Source of the DNA: Agaribacter marinus
Lineage (GTDB): Bacteria; Pseudomonadota; Gammaproteobacteria; Enterobacterales; Alteromonadaceae
DNA: 64,000 nucleotides
Direction of reading: 5' to 3'
Assembly (NCBI RefSeq): GCF_030160655.1
Contig: NZ_BSOT01000005.1
Span: forward strand, 1,569,546 to 1,633,545
Position 1 is the first letter of the stretch. Each line of letters begins with the position of its first letter. The notes beneath the pieces are model-generated. The model searched no databases and was not told the origin of the DNA. It saw only the letters and a program-made list of their open reading frames with translations. Positions 1 through 8,106 of this stretch are shown piece by piece. The position numbers were made by a program, and so were the translations under genes.

Positions 1-1594
1 CACCACTTAAAATGTCAATCGCACCGTCCATGTTGTAGTCAAATGCAGCGCCCATGTCACCATGTGCACCGTGTTCGAACGCATTGGCACCATGATTAAG
101 TTCGGCGCTAAAGCTACCATCACCTTGATTGACAAATAGCGCATCAGGTAAACGAGTGTTTAATTTCCCAAATCGATAAATAAATAAGTCGGTTAAGCCG
201 TCATTGTTGAAATCACCATGAGTTACTCCCCAATTATTGTATATTGATTCAGCGGGAAGTGTTTGGGATACATCGACAAAGCGACCGCCCTCATTTTTAA
301 GCAGGATGTCTGGCACATTGTTGTAGTCAACTGGCGCCCAACGAGGTAGAACTTCAGACACTCCCTCGACTGAGCCTCGCATATCCCACGCTAAGTTGCC
401 AAATAACTTCCATTCTAAACGCCATTTTCCATCACCTAAATAGCCTAAAAACCAGCCAAACTCTTCTATTTCTTCGGGAAACCCTGCAGCGTCTGAAGGA
501 GAAAACTGCCTTTCTATTTCAACACTATCAAAACGCACCTTCTCGGCTCCGACATAGAGTGGCATCGGATCTTTTTGCTTCCAAGGAAAATGACCAAAAT
601 CCAATAGTTTGATATTGCCGCCTGCAACAAACTCTATACCGTCATGTCCATTTCGGCCCGAATCACGTAAGTCGAATCGTTTTTTATCGGGTGTGAAATC
701 AAGCGCGTTATTCGCTATTTTAGAATAAACTTTGCCTCGGGCAAGATACAAGTCGATATCACCATCGTTATCAATATCAGGCGCCGCCGCTGCCAGAATC
801 AATTCAGCATGTCGGTGCTCGGGGGGCAATACTTCGTTGCTTACGTCAGTAAAAGTAAAGTCATTATTGCCCTGCCAAATAGACAAAGGTGAAAACAGAA
901 TTACATCTATAATGTCATCGTTGTTGTAGTCTGTAAGTAATGCTCTTTCAGCGTTAGCATGTTCAAAATTCGGGCTCTTTCGGTATTGAAACTTACCATC
1001 GCCGATATTCTCGAACACGACATTGCGAGGTTTTTCTCGGTTTACAAACTGAATAGCGTTGATCTCGAAAAAATCTAAATCACCGTCAGAATCAAGATCA
1101 ACCCATTTGACCGAGCGCCCTCTAGCGCCGTAATCCTCTATTCCTGAGTTTTTGGTGATATCGATAAATGTTCCATTTTGATTAAGAAAGAGATGTGGTG
1201 GTTTGGGTTGAGTGCCAGTGCCGCCGCCAACCGATACAAGTAAATCCATATCTCCATCTAGGTCCAGGTCACCCGGAGCCATACCATGAACATCCGCTTT
1301 TTTGAAGAAATTTTCTTTGTCGAACGTATAGTCTGCATTGCCCCAAAATAAATGAGGAGCATTTGTGTCGTGGTCAGTGAGTAATAAATCGTAGAATCCA
1401 TCATGATTCATGTCGGCAACCGCCGGACCGCCGTACTTCATCCCTGAAGGGGTAGCGAGACCAACTTCATCTGTTACATTTTCGAACTGCGTTTGTGTCT
1501 CAGTTACTGATGTATTGCTTGCGCTTTGGCACCCAGACAAAATAAACAATGTGATTGGGAAAATAACGCTGTACTTGCTTACTTGAAAAGACAT
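1..1594 (-). CDS. FG-GAP/VCBS repeat lipoprotein, 3' end outside window
   Basis: The reverse strand is open from an ATG at 1594 through the window edge (about 530 codons seen). The N-terminus is a lipoprotein signal with lipobox LSGC, so the protein is probably anchored in the outer membrane and faces outward. The body holds repeated Asp-rich blades of the type D-x-N/D-x-D-G-x-x-D (for example DMNHDGFYD, DLDLDGDMD, DSDGDLDFF, DFNNDGLTD), typical of FG-GAP/VCBS (integrin alpha-like, CRTAC1-like) beta-propellers whose acidic loops bind calcium. A second in-frame ATG at 1606 is possible. The substrate is unknown; members of this group are often surface-binding or polysaccharide-linked proteins. 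It lies just outside the attC-rich region that follows. Confidence 0.8.
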   Translation of the reverse strand, partial: MSFQVSKYSVIFPITLFILSGCQSASNTSVTETQTQFENVTDEVGLATPSGMKYGGPAVADMNHDGFYDLLLTDHDTNAPHLFWGNADYTFDKENFFKKADVHGMAPGDLDLDGDMDLLVSVGGGTGTQPKPPHLFLNQNGTFIDITKNSGIEDYGARGRSVKWVDLDSDGDLDFFEINAIQFVNREKPRNVVFENIGDGKFQYRKSPNFEHANAERALLTDYNNDDIIDVILFSPLSIWQGNNDFTFTDVSNEVLPPEHRHAELILAAAAPDIDNDGDIDLYLARGKVYSKIANNALDFTPDKKRFDLRDSGRNGHDGIEFVAGGNIKLLDFGHFPWKQKDPMPLYVGAEKVRFDSVEIERQFSPSDAAGFPEEIEEFGWFLGYLGDGKWRLEWKLFGNLAWDMRGSVEGVSEVLPRWAPVDYNNVPDILLKNEGGRFVDVSQTLPAESIYNNWGVTHGDFNNDGLTDLFIYRFGKLNTRLPDALFVNQGDGSFSAELNHGANAFEHGAHGDMGAAFDYNMDGAIDILSG

Positions 1595-1783
1595 AGACAA
1601 TTCCATTAATTTAAAACAGTGTTAACGTATTGTGTTGAGTGTAGGGAAATAACACATTTATTTGCTTAACATTCTGAGCACAAGTAAAATGTTAGTTGCT
1701 TTAAATATACTCTACTTCATTTCAGCATCACTTTGGGACAGGTTCGTCACTCTTTCGATGTGATTGCGACGAACAGCAACGGT

Positions 1784-2272
1784 CTATTTTTCTATTGACA
1801 ATGAGTTATCGTTTTCACCAATAAATTCAATTGAGAAACCTTTACCGTTTTCTCCTGAAACAAAGACAGTAATACTTTTCTCTTTGTTCAATTGATATCT
1901 AATCTTCTTAGGGAAATCATGTAGTGAGTTTTCGAATATCGCAGATTTAGCTGAGCAACTTGTTAATTTGAAAGCAATGGGTAAATCATTACTAGCAACT
2001 TTGGCTAAATAAAAAACCTCTCCGGACATTTCAACCAAACGTAAAGTTTCCGAACTTACGGTTTTATTTTTTTTGATTGAATACGTAAAACCAGAGCCTT
2101 CAAATGTTTTTCCACTTAGTCGTTTCCACGACTCATTAATTTTCAATTTGCTGTTTTCAGAATTCCAATTACCGACAAGCCAATTCAATGATTCGATCGT
2201 ATTACAGTCCTTCGCTTGAACCGATGATTGAAAAACTAAACACAGTAACACCAAACTTAAAACTTTCGACAT
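1784..2272 (-). CDS. Secreted DUF6265-like protein
   Basis: About 162 residues with a Sec signal peptide ending near SVQAKD, so probably periplasmic. The mature part opens with the LNWLVGNW block and continues with ESWKR and a GKTFEGSG segment, resembling the DUF6265 family, a small lipocalin-like beta-barrel of unknown function. I chose the ATG at 2272 because GGAG sits nine bases before it; an upstream in-frame ATG at 2287 overlaps that ribosome-binding site. It stands alone on the minus strand next to the cassette-like genes, but I see no clear attC site directly after its stop codon. No function can be assigned. Confidence 0.6.
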   Translation of the reverse strand: MSKVLSLVLLCLVFQSSVQAKDCNTIESLNWLVGNWNSENSKLKINESWKRLSGKTFEGSGFTYSIKKNKTVSSETLRLVEMSGEVFYLAKVASNDLPIAFKLTSCSAKSAIFENSLHDFPKKIRYQLNKEKSITVFVSGENGKGFSIEFIGENDNSLSIEK

Positions 2273-2464
2273 GGCACTAAACTCCATAAAACAATTTCAT
2301 TGTACGACTCTTTCAGTTCAGATGCTGCAACGAGAATCGCGATTGTATCTAAAATTTATTGATAACGTTCTGGCCAAGAATCTTTATCAATAGATCACTT
2401 ACAATCAAGTAACTCTTCAATTGTATACATAGAAAAATCTGGTTTGTTAAAAAAGCCCCCTTGC

Positions 2465-2525
2465 AGATAACGTTCAAAGCAAAGGCACGCCGACAGGCGA
2501 GTCCTGCTGGCTTTTCTTGTTAGCT
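2465..2525 (-). repeat. attC-like site A (61 bp)
   Basis: Read on the minus strand it begins AGCTAAC and ends GTTATCT. The left arm GCTAACAAGAAAAGCCAGC partly complements the right arm GCTTTGAACGTTATC, with a central GCC/GGC hairpin. The size and plan match a classical 59-base element. The stop codon of the DUF6624 gene (2474-2476) lies inside it, which is common for cassette genes. Core sites deviate from the strict consensus. Confidence 0.5.
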
Positions 2526-3391
2526 AATGGGTCAATTTCAACAAAGTTTTCATTTGCCCAAACTTTTATCGGTGGCAAGCCAATCTCACTTCGACGTATA
2601 TCAACGTTTTCGGGATCAAATATTTGGTAAAACATCTTCTTTCCGTTTTCCCTGATAATAGCCATCCCGTATATCTGTGAGCTTCCAGTATTCCGCGCTA
2701 TCCTATCCGTTAGCTCAGCGAAGTAAACAGGGTCAATTTTGTCATCCAATGTCAAATTTTTAAGATAACCTAAACACATCTTCTGAAACTCAATATCATG
2801 CGAATGTTGTGTTATCGCCCATGCAAGCCACTCACCGTCTCGACCCACCTTTGACTTCGTTGGCCAACCTATGTCAGCTATTATTTTCTTCAATTCTATT
2901 GAGTTTGACTTAATTACATTCAGCTGCTCTTTTCGACCGACAAAATTCTGATCTTTTTCCCACATTGTTTTAAGCTGGCTTCTAAGTTCGGGGTGCGTTA
3001 TCTTGGCTCGACTAAGGTATCGATTTTCTTCTGTCTTTATACTTTCAATTAGATCATTCCACCTTTTGTCTTGCCTTATATTCTGCAAGCGAGAATTTCG
3101 TTCTAATCTGTGTATATCCCACATGCCTGACCTGATAGATTTATTCAGCAATTTGAATGCCTCATCGGAATTATCTAGTCTTGCTGCTAGTATCCCTGCA
3201 TATAAGTATAGCTCATGATTATTGGTTCGTTTTTTATCTGCCGCTGCTGAAAGGAATTGAACAGCTTTAGCCAAGTTTCCTTCTTCTCGGTACTTCTTAC
3301 CTTGGTACGCTAATTCATCCCACGACGATTCTGCTGTAGCTGTGAATGAATATAAAATAATTGAAATTACTAAAATATTAAAATGTTTCAT
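2474..3391 (-). CDS. Secreted TPR-like protein with DUF6624 domain
   Basis: 305 residues with an N-terminal signal peptide (ending near ATAES). Residues about 25-120 are helical and TPR-like (AYQGKKYREEGNLAKAVQFL, LYAGILAARLDNSDEAFKLL). Residues about 135-280 fit DUF6624: a helix with LRSQLKTMWEKDQ, then KKIIADIGWPTKSKVGRDG, WLAWAITQHSHD and IYGMAII. The function of DUF6624 is not known. The start codon follows a GTTAGCT attC core by about 20 bases and the stop lies in another attC-like site, so this reads as a single-gene integron cassette. It has no operon partner. Confidence 0.75.
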   Translation of the reverse strand: MKHFNILVISIILYSFTATAESSWDELAYQGKKYREEGNLAKAVQFLSAAADKKRTNNHELYLYAGILAARLDNSDEAFKLLNKSIRSGMWDIHRLERNSRLQNIRQDKRWNDLIESIKTEENRYLSRAKITHPELRSQLKTMWEKDQNFVGRKEQLNVIKSNSIELKKIIADIGWPTKSKVGRDGEWLAWAITQHSHDIEFQKMCLGYLKNLTLDDKIDPVYFAELTDRIARNTGSSQIYGMAIIRENGKKMFYQIFDPENVDIRRSEIGLPPIKVWANENFVEIDPLANKKSQQDSPVGVPLL

Positions 3392-3410
3392 ATTCGTATC
3401 TTTTTCGTTT

Positions 3411-3479
3411 AGCTAACACCTTACATTAGCGGTCATTTACCGCTCTTGTGACAAATCGGTCTTCATCTTTTTGTTATCC
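3411..3479 (-). repeat. attC-like site B (69 bp)
   Basis: Minus strand: GGATAAC core at 3479, GTTAGCT core at 3411, with an internal GCGGTAAATGACCGC hairpin. Its first bases, GGATAACAAAAAG followed by ATGAAGAC, almost repeat those of site E at 5826, in the same orientation. It sits immediately upstream of the DUF6624 gene. Confidence 0.55.
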
Positions 3480-3601
3480 CGCGACTAGTCATAGTCAATA
3501 CGTTTTATCAACTTTTTATAAATCGCATCTTTGTCTCGCTTTCCGATAACTAAAATGTAAAAGCTCCTTATTTAGCGCTCAATCAACAACTCCTTTTTAA
3601 A

Positions 3602-3752
3602 GGGTAACAATTAAGTTAAGCGGCGCACGATTTGTTTTTGGAATAATGTAGTCCGGTTCCTTTTCCTTCTTTTTGAGTGGCAACATACTTTCTCCCTAGG
3701 CCCTTTTGGTCCGCAAAGCGAACCGAAATTTACTTTGATGTTATTGTTATGT
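3602..3752 (-). repeat. attC-like site C (151 bp)
   Basis: Minus strand: an ACATAAC core followed by AATAACATCAAAG, and at the other end CTTAACTTAATTGTTACCC, which is largely its complement. A GGTTCGC/GCGGACC hairpin lies inside. The length resembles long VCR-type attC sites. A 67-codon open frame through it has no ribosome-binding site or family resemblance and is not called as a gene. Between this site and site B (3480-3601) there are about 120 bases with no open frame, possibly a cassette without a gene. Confidence 0.4.
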
Positions 3753-3826
3753 GAGCCATAAAATCTATATATAAAAAATTCTACATTAGATGCAACTTCT
3801 GCGTCTTCCTGCACAAGCTGTCATTA

Positions 3827-4258
3827 CTATTGTTTGGCTCTTTCTTTTTTAAGGTGATCAGACACAATATCATCCCTTACAAACCTGACAGATTTAATTA
3901 GCCCATTCTTAACTTGGTAAATAGTAATCGATACCTCACTATTTATATCGTAGATATTTTTTGTTTCAGTGATGACATAACTATCAGATACCAGCAGGTT
4001 CAAGAGATCTACCTTAGCCTTCCCTTTTTTAATCATTGGGGCAAATATTTTTCGGAGTCTACTTCTGCCCTTTCCGAGTAAACGGTCTGGATATACATAC
4101 ACTTCGACATCAGATGAGTAAGTGGATAAAAATCGATCTAAATTTCCATCATTTAGGTAAGTTATTCGATTCCGTACTACTTCTTCGGGATGAACTTCTT
4201 CACCAAAGCAAATATTCGGTATCATAATTAAACTTATAATTAACAAAATTAACTTCAT
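3827..4258 (-). CDS. Secreted SnoaL-like / nuclear transport factor 2-fold protein
   Basis: 143 residues. A cleavable signal peptide (ending near ICFGEE) is followed by the SnoaL/DUF4440-like pattern: a helix with EEVVRNRITYLNDGNLDRFL, then YSSDVEVYVYPDR, a GKGRSRLRKIF turn, and beta strands ending SVRFVRDD. The cone-shaped fold covers enzymes and small-molecule binders, so the reaction cannot be deduced. It probably acts in the periplasm. The ATG lies about 20 bases after a GTTATGT sequence that could be a cassette boundary, though I could not find a full attC there. Single gene, AT-rich, same strand as the other cassettes. Confidence 0.65.
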   Translation of the reverse strand: MKLILLIISLIMIPNICFGEEVHPEEVVRNRITYLNDGNLDRFLSTYSSDVEVYVYPDRLLGKGRSRLRKIFAPMIKKGKAKVDLLNLLVSDSYVITETKNIYDINSEVSITIYQVKNGLIKSVRFVRDDIVSDHLKKERAKQ

Positions 4259-4302
4259 TTTTTACCCCTTCGACTAAATTGCGATTTGGACACATAACCT
4301 CG

Positions 4303-4752
4303 TTATAAAAGGCCTGAGTTATTTTGTACTATTAAAGCACAAAACGTGCGACGCAACAGGAATTCAGACTGCTTACAGGCGATTTTTGATTGGATTGTTA
4401 GCATTTTTTCTAGAACGGTAGTCCACATATAAAACAATATCGTCATCAAAGGTACCCGATGCGTGATATTATGTGTGTAATATTCGTTTCCGTTTATATC
4501 TGAGTCGTTTCGCTTTTCAATATAACCAACGCGCTCTAGGCGAATTACAGATAGATCTACTTTGTGGGATTGCTCTTTCAAGTTATGTTTTACTTGGTAT
4601 AGCAAGTGGCCTTCCGGATCGGACGTAGCAGTACCCAAAAGTTGCGCAAGGACTAAGTAATCGAAATCCTTAACATTGGCAGCATCGATATTAATCTTTG
4701 GTGGAGCGACTGCAGCGACCACCAGATAGCTCTCTAGGGAAATTAAATTCAT
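4303..4752 (-). CDS. Hypothetical protein, possible winged-helix segment
   Basis: 149 residues, no signal peptide. The middle (about residues 30-95) has a helix-turn pattern with VIRLERVGYIEKR followed by a short YYTHNITH strand, reminiscent of a winged helix-turn-helix wing, but the match is weak. A hydrophobic stretch (VPLMTILFYMWTTVL) lies near residue 105. No named family is recognised. The start lies about 45 bases after the GTTAGAG core of attC-like site D, so it is probably a cassette gene with the next cassette downstream. It could be a DNA-binding or membrane-associated protein. Confidence 0.45.
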   Translation of the reverse strand: MNLISLESYLVVAAVAPPKINIDAANVKDFDYLVLAQLLGTATSDPEGHLLYQVKHNLKEQSHKVDLSVIRLERVGYIEKRNDSDINGNEYYTHNITHRVPLMTILFYMWTTVLEKMLTIQSKIACKQSEFLLRRTFCALIVQNNSGLL

Positions 4753-4793
4753 TAATAGTTCGAATTGTCGAAATGTCTATATTCCCTCTTGAA

Positions 4794-4899
4794 CTCTAAC
4801 TGTTAAATAAACGGCAACTATACGTGCGCGACAATCGCGCAGCGGCGCGCGTGCAGTTGTCCCTTGCGAGCGCAGCGAAGTTTGATTTTGTTGTTAGAA
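4794..4899 (-). repeat. attC-like site D (106 bp)
   Basis: The clearest intact site. Minus strand: TTCTAAC core, AACAAAATCAAAC, GGGACAACTGCACGCGCG, a loop, CGCGCACGTATAGTTGCC, GTTTATTTAACAG and GTTAGAG core. The outer and inner arms both pair imperfectly. The GGGACAACT...AGTTGCC stem reappears in the site split by the insertion sequence at 6424. It begins 21 bases after the stop of the gene at 4921-5172. Confidence 0.65.
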
Positions 4900-4920
4900 T
4901 GCCCACCCGAAAATATCCAT

Positions 4921-5172
4921 TCATTTGTTATTTTCCTTAGACAAGCGCGCTCGTCTTATTTTAAAGACTTCGAGAATATTATAAATCGTTAAGACAAAAC
5001 AAACTGCAGCTACAAATGTGCACGCGATAAATAACTGGATAATTTCTTTATAGCTTACGTATGCAAAACCCGCACAAATAACTCCTGCACTGAACTCTAA
5101 GGGTGCCATCTCATAAAAATTCTTAATATCAGTTTTGATTGGTTGGGCAAAGTGCTTAAATTTATATGACAA
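4921..5172 (-). CDS. Small two-helix membrane protein
   Basis: About 83 residues with two transmembrane segments (LEFSAGVICAGFAYVSY and IIQLFIACTFVAAVCFVLTI) and a basic, charged C-terminus (IRRARLSKENNK). The start is taken as TTG at 5172 because GGAGG lies seven bases before it and no ATG is available in frame. A CTCTAAC/GTTAGAG core identical to that of site D lies at 5192-5198, about 20 bases upstream, and site D follows the stop, so gene and flanks form a complete cassette-like unit. No family recognised. Confidence 0.5.
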   Translation of the reverse strand: MSYKFKHFAQPIKTDIKNFYEMAPLEFSAGVICAGFAYVSYKEIIQLFIACTFVAAVCFVLTIYNILEVFKIRRARLSKENNK

Positions 5173-5293
5173 TGCGTAACCTCCAATAGCGCTCTAACAA
5201 TCTTATTAACTGTACATTTAGTAATAATAACCATAATACTCTTTTGCTTCGTTGCAAACGTAAACTTACCGTCAAGCCAGTCAACGAATATTA

Positions 5294-5575
5294 GCGCATC
5301 ACATTGGACAAGATACACAAGGGGAAGGCTTACTCGCTCAAGAAGAAAAGCATAAGCAAACCCTAGATGACACCGCACAGCGCATTGAAGCCTTCTTAGA
5401 GGATGACGCCAACCGGGAACGCTTTGGCACAAACAAAAGGCCAATTAAAAGTAATATCACCAAGAATAAAAAGATGGATTACTTTACCTGACGAGGCAAA
5501 ACTAAAGTCGATGCACAGTGGCTGATGTATTGTTTAGTGCATAATATTGAAAAGCTGAGAGACCATGTTGTCTAG
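5294..5575 (+). pseudogene. IS1182-family transposase remnant
   Basis: One reading frame gives AQRIEAFLEDDANRERFG and PIKSNIT, typical of the middle of IS1182-type DDE transposases, then jumps directly to KKMDYFT, a stop (5491 area), and RGKTKVDAQWLMYCLVHNIE, the hallmark C-terminus of the same family. So the fragment lacks its N-terminus, has a large internal deletion joining two similar SNIT/GNIT-like segments, and carries an in-frame stop. It is dead. It lies between the membrane-protein cassette and ParDE. Minus-strand open frames across it are shadows. Confidence 0.7.
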
Positions 5576-5760
5576 GAAGAAAACACGCATAATCCAACGA
5601 AAATTCACTTCGTCAAATTCTTATTTTTCAGTCGTCAATCGCATGTAATTGAACAAATCCGTTGAACCCAACATATGTCACTCTAAAGATCCGCGTCCTC
5701 AAATAATGAAAAGCGCACTTAAACTCCACAAAATAAGTTTGAAAATGATTAATTCTATAG

Positions 5761-5826
5761 TCTCAACGCCCGCTTTAACGGTGAAAATTGCTCGTGTTTT
5801 TGTCCGTCTTCAACTTTTTGTTATCC
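5761..5826 (-). repeat. attC-like site E (66 bp)
   Basis: Minus strand: GGATAAC core, AAAAAGTTGAAGACGG, a central loop, CACCGTTAAAGCGGGC and a GTTGAGA core. TTGAAGACGG and CCGTTAAAG provide the L''/L' pairing. It resembles site B over its first 20 bases and Vibrio-type repeats at its GCGGGCGTT end. It lies 65 bases upstream of parD. Confidence 0.5.
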
Positions 5827-5890
5827 ATTAACTTGACTTATTCATTACGGTTACCATAATTAGGTATATATTGGTATAAAAGGTAGCGTT

Positions 5891-6133
5891 ATGGCTAAAA
5901 ATACAAGTATAACTTTAGGTGACCATTTCGATGGTTTTATATCAAATCAAGTCCAAACTGGTCGATATGGATCTGTTAGTGAAGTTGTTCGAACTGCATT
6001 ACGACTATTAGAAACACAAGAAACTAAATTAAACGCTCTGCGTCAAGCCTTGCAAGAAGGTGAGCAAAGTGGCATTGCTGAGTACAATCTGGATTCACTA
6101 ATTTCAGAATTAGATGATGAATTTGGTAAGTGA
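5891..6133 (+). CDS. parD: ParD-family antitoxin
   Basis: 80 residues, a ribbon-helix-helix antitoxin of the ParD/CC2985 type: ITLGDHFDGFISNQVQTGRY is the N-terminal strand and first helix, GSVSEVVRTALRLLE the second helix, and the acidic tail (NLDSLISELDDEFGK) would wrap the toxin. Such antitoxins neutralise ParE and repress their own operon through the N-terminal fold. An AT-rich promoter-like stretch (TATATTGGTATAAAAGG) lies directly upstream, and the coding sequence overlaps parE by four bases (GTGA). It is transcribed opposite to the cassette array, with its own promoter, as is common for toxin-antitoxin cassettes. Confidence 0.85.
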   Translation: MAKNTSITLGDHFDGFISNQVQTGRYGSVSEVVRTALRLLETQETKLNALRQALQEGEQSGIAEYNLDSLISELDDEFGK

Positions 6134-6429
6134 ATCAATTCAAATTATCTGTTATAGCAAAGCAAGACCTAAAAAATATTGCCGTTTACACTCAGTCGAA
6201 ATGGGGAGCTGAGCAACGTAATATTTATCTAACTCAATTTGACCAAGTATTTCAATTACTTGCAAACAAACCATCTATAGGTAGGCCTTGTGACGATATC
6301 GCAAAAGACTATTTCAAATATCCCCAAGATAGCCATGTGATTTTCTTCAAAAAGATCAATTCTAGCAATATTCTGATTGTAAGAATTTTGCATAGAAGGA
6401 TGGACTACAGATCTAACCTGCATGTATAA
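6130..6429 (+). CDS. parE: ParE/RelE-superfamily toxin
   Basis: 99 residues beginning at GTG 6130, overlapping the parD stop as GTGA, so the two are translationally coupled. The sequence shows the ParE pattern: LSVIAKQDLKNIAVYT, WGAEQRNIYLTQFDQVFQLL, PSIGRPCDDI, HVIFFKK and a C-terminal IVRILHRRMD strand. ParE toxins poison DNA gyrase; RelE relatives cut mRNA, and sequence alone favours ParE because of the ParD partner. The stop codon lies in the GTATAAC core of an attC-like site, so the pair occupies a cassette in reverse orientation. Confidence 0.85.
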   Translation: MNQFKLSVIAKQDLKNIAVYTQSKWGAEQRNIYLTQFDQVFQLLANKPSIGRPCDDIAKDYFKYPQDSHVIFFKKINSSNILIVRILHRRMDYRSNLHV

Positions 6430-6532
6430 CGCTTAACATAAGGGGCGACTATCTTGCTGCTTATACTTGGGCGAAGCCCCAAGCAGCAAGTAGTTGTCCC
6501 AGTGAGGGTACCGAACAACTTGATGTTCTTGA
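6424..6532 (-). repeat. attC-like site F, larger part, interrupted by IS1111-type element
   Basis: Minus strand: GGGACAACTACTTGCTGCTT pairs with AAGCAGCAAGATAGTCGCCCC minus mismatches, capped by GGGGCTTCGCCC, then TTATGTTAAGC and a GTTATAC core at 6424-6430. The R'' end is missing here but found beyond the insertion at 8107-8115 (GCCTAACAC). Joining the two gives ACTCAAGAACAT opposite GCTTAACAT, restoring the L''/L' arms. This supports both the attC call and the element boundaries. Confidence 0.65.
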
Positions 6533-6608
6533 TACTCATTGAGCCTCCTCCTAATTAGCATAAACAGAGTTTATCCTAATAGGCGACTAAACCAACGGAG
6601 AAAACTCA

Positions 6609-7645
6609 ATGAATTTCTATACTAATACACATCCCTACTATTGTGGAATCGATTTACACACTCGCCTACTTTATGTCTGCATTATTGACAATGAAAACAA
6701 CGTGCTTGTGCATGAGAAAATAAATGATTCGCCCGAAAAACTCATAAGGCTGCTACAACCATATCTTGGGGCGGTAGTGGTCGGTGTTGAGTGCATGCAC
6801 TGTTGGTATTGGGTAAGTGACTTCTGTCAAGAGAATGGTATTGATTTCATCCTTGGCCACGCACTTTACATGAAAGCCATTCATGCAGGTAAAACTAAGA
6901 ATGATAGAATCGATGCCCTTAAAATCGCTAAACTCATTCGCGGAGGTAACTTCCCTCTTGCCCATGCTTACCCCAAAGAGCATCGTTCTATCAGAGATGC
7001 ATTAAGAAGGCGCACTCACATCATGCGCATGAGTGCTCAACTCAAGGCACATGTGTCCAGTACCGTCAGTCAATATAATCTACCTGCGCCTGAAACACGA
7101 TTAAACCTGCAAAACTCACCTGCGAGGCAGCATATGCACCACTTCTTTCCTGACGAAGCGGTGCAAAAGAGTATGGACTTAAATCTCAACATCATCAATA
7201 CCATGGTGCATGAAATGTATAAAATCGAGCATTACGTGAAGCTCAAAGCCCAATATCACAAGGGTAGCGACTTCCATATTCTAAAGTCCTTTCCTGGCAT
7301 TGGTAAAATACTTGCGCTCACTATTTTATACGAAGTGGGTGATATACAACGCTTCGGCCGTGTTCAGCAATTTGCGTCTTATGCTCGACTAGTTAAATGT
7401 AAAGCAGAGTCGGCGGGTAAAACCTACGGTACTCAAGGCAACAAAATAGGGAATGGGCATTCAGCGAAGCCGCCGTTCTGTACTTAAAAGGCAACGATAA
7501 TGCTAAGCGTTACCTTGAAACTCTCCAAAAACGCATGAGCAAAGCCAAAGCGCTATCCGCTTTGGCACATAAAATAGGACGCTGCGTTTATTTCATGCTT
7601 AAGAACCAACAGGTATTTGATGAAGACAAGTTTTTAAACGGGTAA
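6609..7645 (+). pseudogene. IS1111-type (DEDD) transposase, frameshifted
   Basis: The N-terminal part begins YCGIDLHTRLLYVCIID, the first Asp of the RuvC-like DEDD site, with VVVGVECMHCWYW (Glu) and AGKTKNDRIDALKIAKLI (the Asp pair). The C-terminal Transposase_20 part has LKSFPGIGKILALTILYEVG and FASYARLVKC with the catalytic-serine region beyond. The frame breaks near 7452: the expected NAHLKW becomes N then W in the +1 frame, equivalent to loss of about 13 bases, perhaps between AATG repeats. After it, WAFSEAAVLYLKGND to KFLNG and TAA at 7643-7645 continue the protein. It cannot make intact transposase unless rescued. Confidence 0.8.
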
Positions 7646-8106
7646 GCCGCGCAATGGCATGAGCTTCATCGTCTAACTGGGAAATGGCGAGTACCTTGTT
7701 ATCGCACATCAATCTGCCTTTAGCTGCTTCGATAACTATACCACGCAAGCCTTAACCAAGTCGCTTTGATTAGACATGCCATTGTCGCGCAACATCGCCT
7801 TTTATCAGATTTTGCTTACACCTTCGCTGAGCCCGACACTAACTGGATCTAAAAACCATGTAACTTTGAATAGGACAGATGAAGGTTAACCGATGAATGT
7901 CTAGTGACCCAATAATGCATAGGGAGATGCAAGATATTGGCAGCAGATATGCGTAAGACGATCCTCTATATGTGTTTGACGTAAGCAACCTGCTTAACAT
8001 CGATCATGACAGACGAAGTAAACAAACCTGATACTAGGAATCAGATTGATCTTGAAAAAGTGATCAAAGGGTATTCTTTTGTTATTGACAGGCTGGAGGC
8101 TCATAT
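7646..8106 (+). ncRNA. Candidate seekRNA/bridge RNA region of the IS1111-type element
   Basis: 460 bases between the transposase stop and the right end hold no gene. In IS1111-type elements this 3' noncoding end is known to encode the guide RNA that pairs with target and donor. Two short stretches copy the element-target junctions: ATATGTGTT at 7968-7976 equals the right junction (8103-8111), and TGATACT at 8029-8035 equals the left junction (6530-6536). The exact RNA ends and fold were not computed. Presence of an RNA is inferred from the family. Confidence 0.4.

Larger units (their letters stand above)
6533..8106 (+). mobile_element. IS110/IS1111-family insertion sequence inserted in attC
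   Basis: About 1.57 kb. The left subterminal inverted repeat is TGAGCCTCC at 6540-6548, the right GGAGGCTCA at 8095-8103. I set the ends seven bases outside the left repeat and three outside the right, as described for IS1111-type elements, because this restores a good attC from the flanks. There is no target duplication, as expected for the family. The transposase reading frame is broken by a deletion. A group called IS1111-attC is known to target cassette recombination sites; this copy fits that behaviour. Confidence 0.7.

Noticed and set aside
3611-3814. 67-codon open frame on the minus strand
   Set aside because: It lies within attC-like site C, has no ribosome-binding site, and its composition (KRRKRNRTT) shows no family. 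Better explained as palindrome sequence.
4270-4310. A further attC site after the gene at 4303-4752
   Set aside because: ATAACTC and GAGGTTAT form a short hairpin, but at about 30 bases it lacks separate L and R arms. A degraded site is possible, not supportable.
5097-5444. 115-codon minus-strand frame
   Set aside because: Antisense to the IS1182 remnant and overlapping the small membrane gene; a shadow.
5649-5831. 60-codon plus-strand frame upstream of parD
   Set aside because: It overlaps attC-like site E and has no ribosome-binding site or recognisable sequence.
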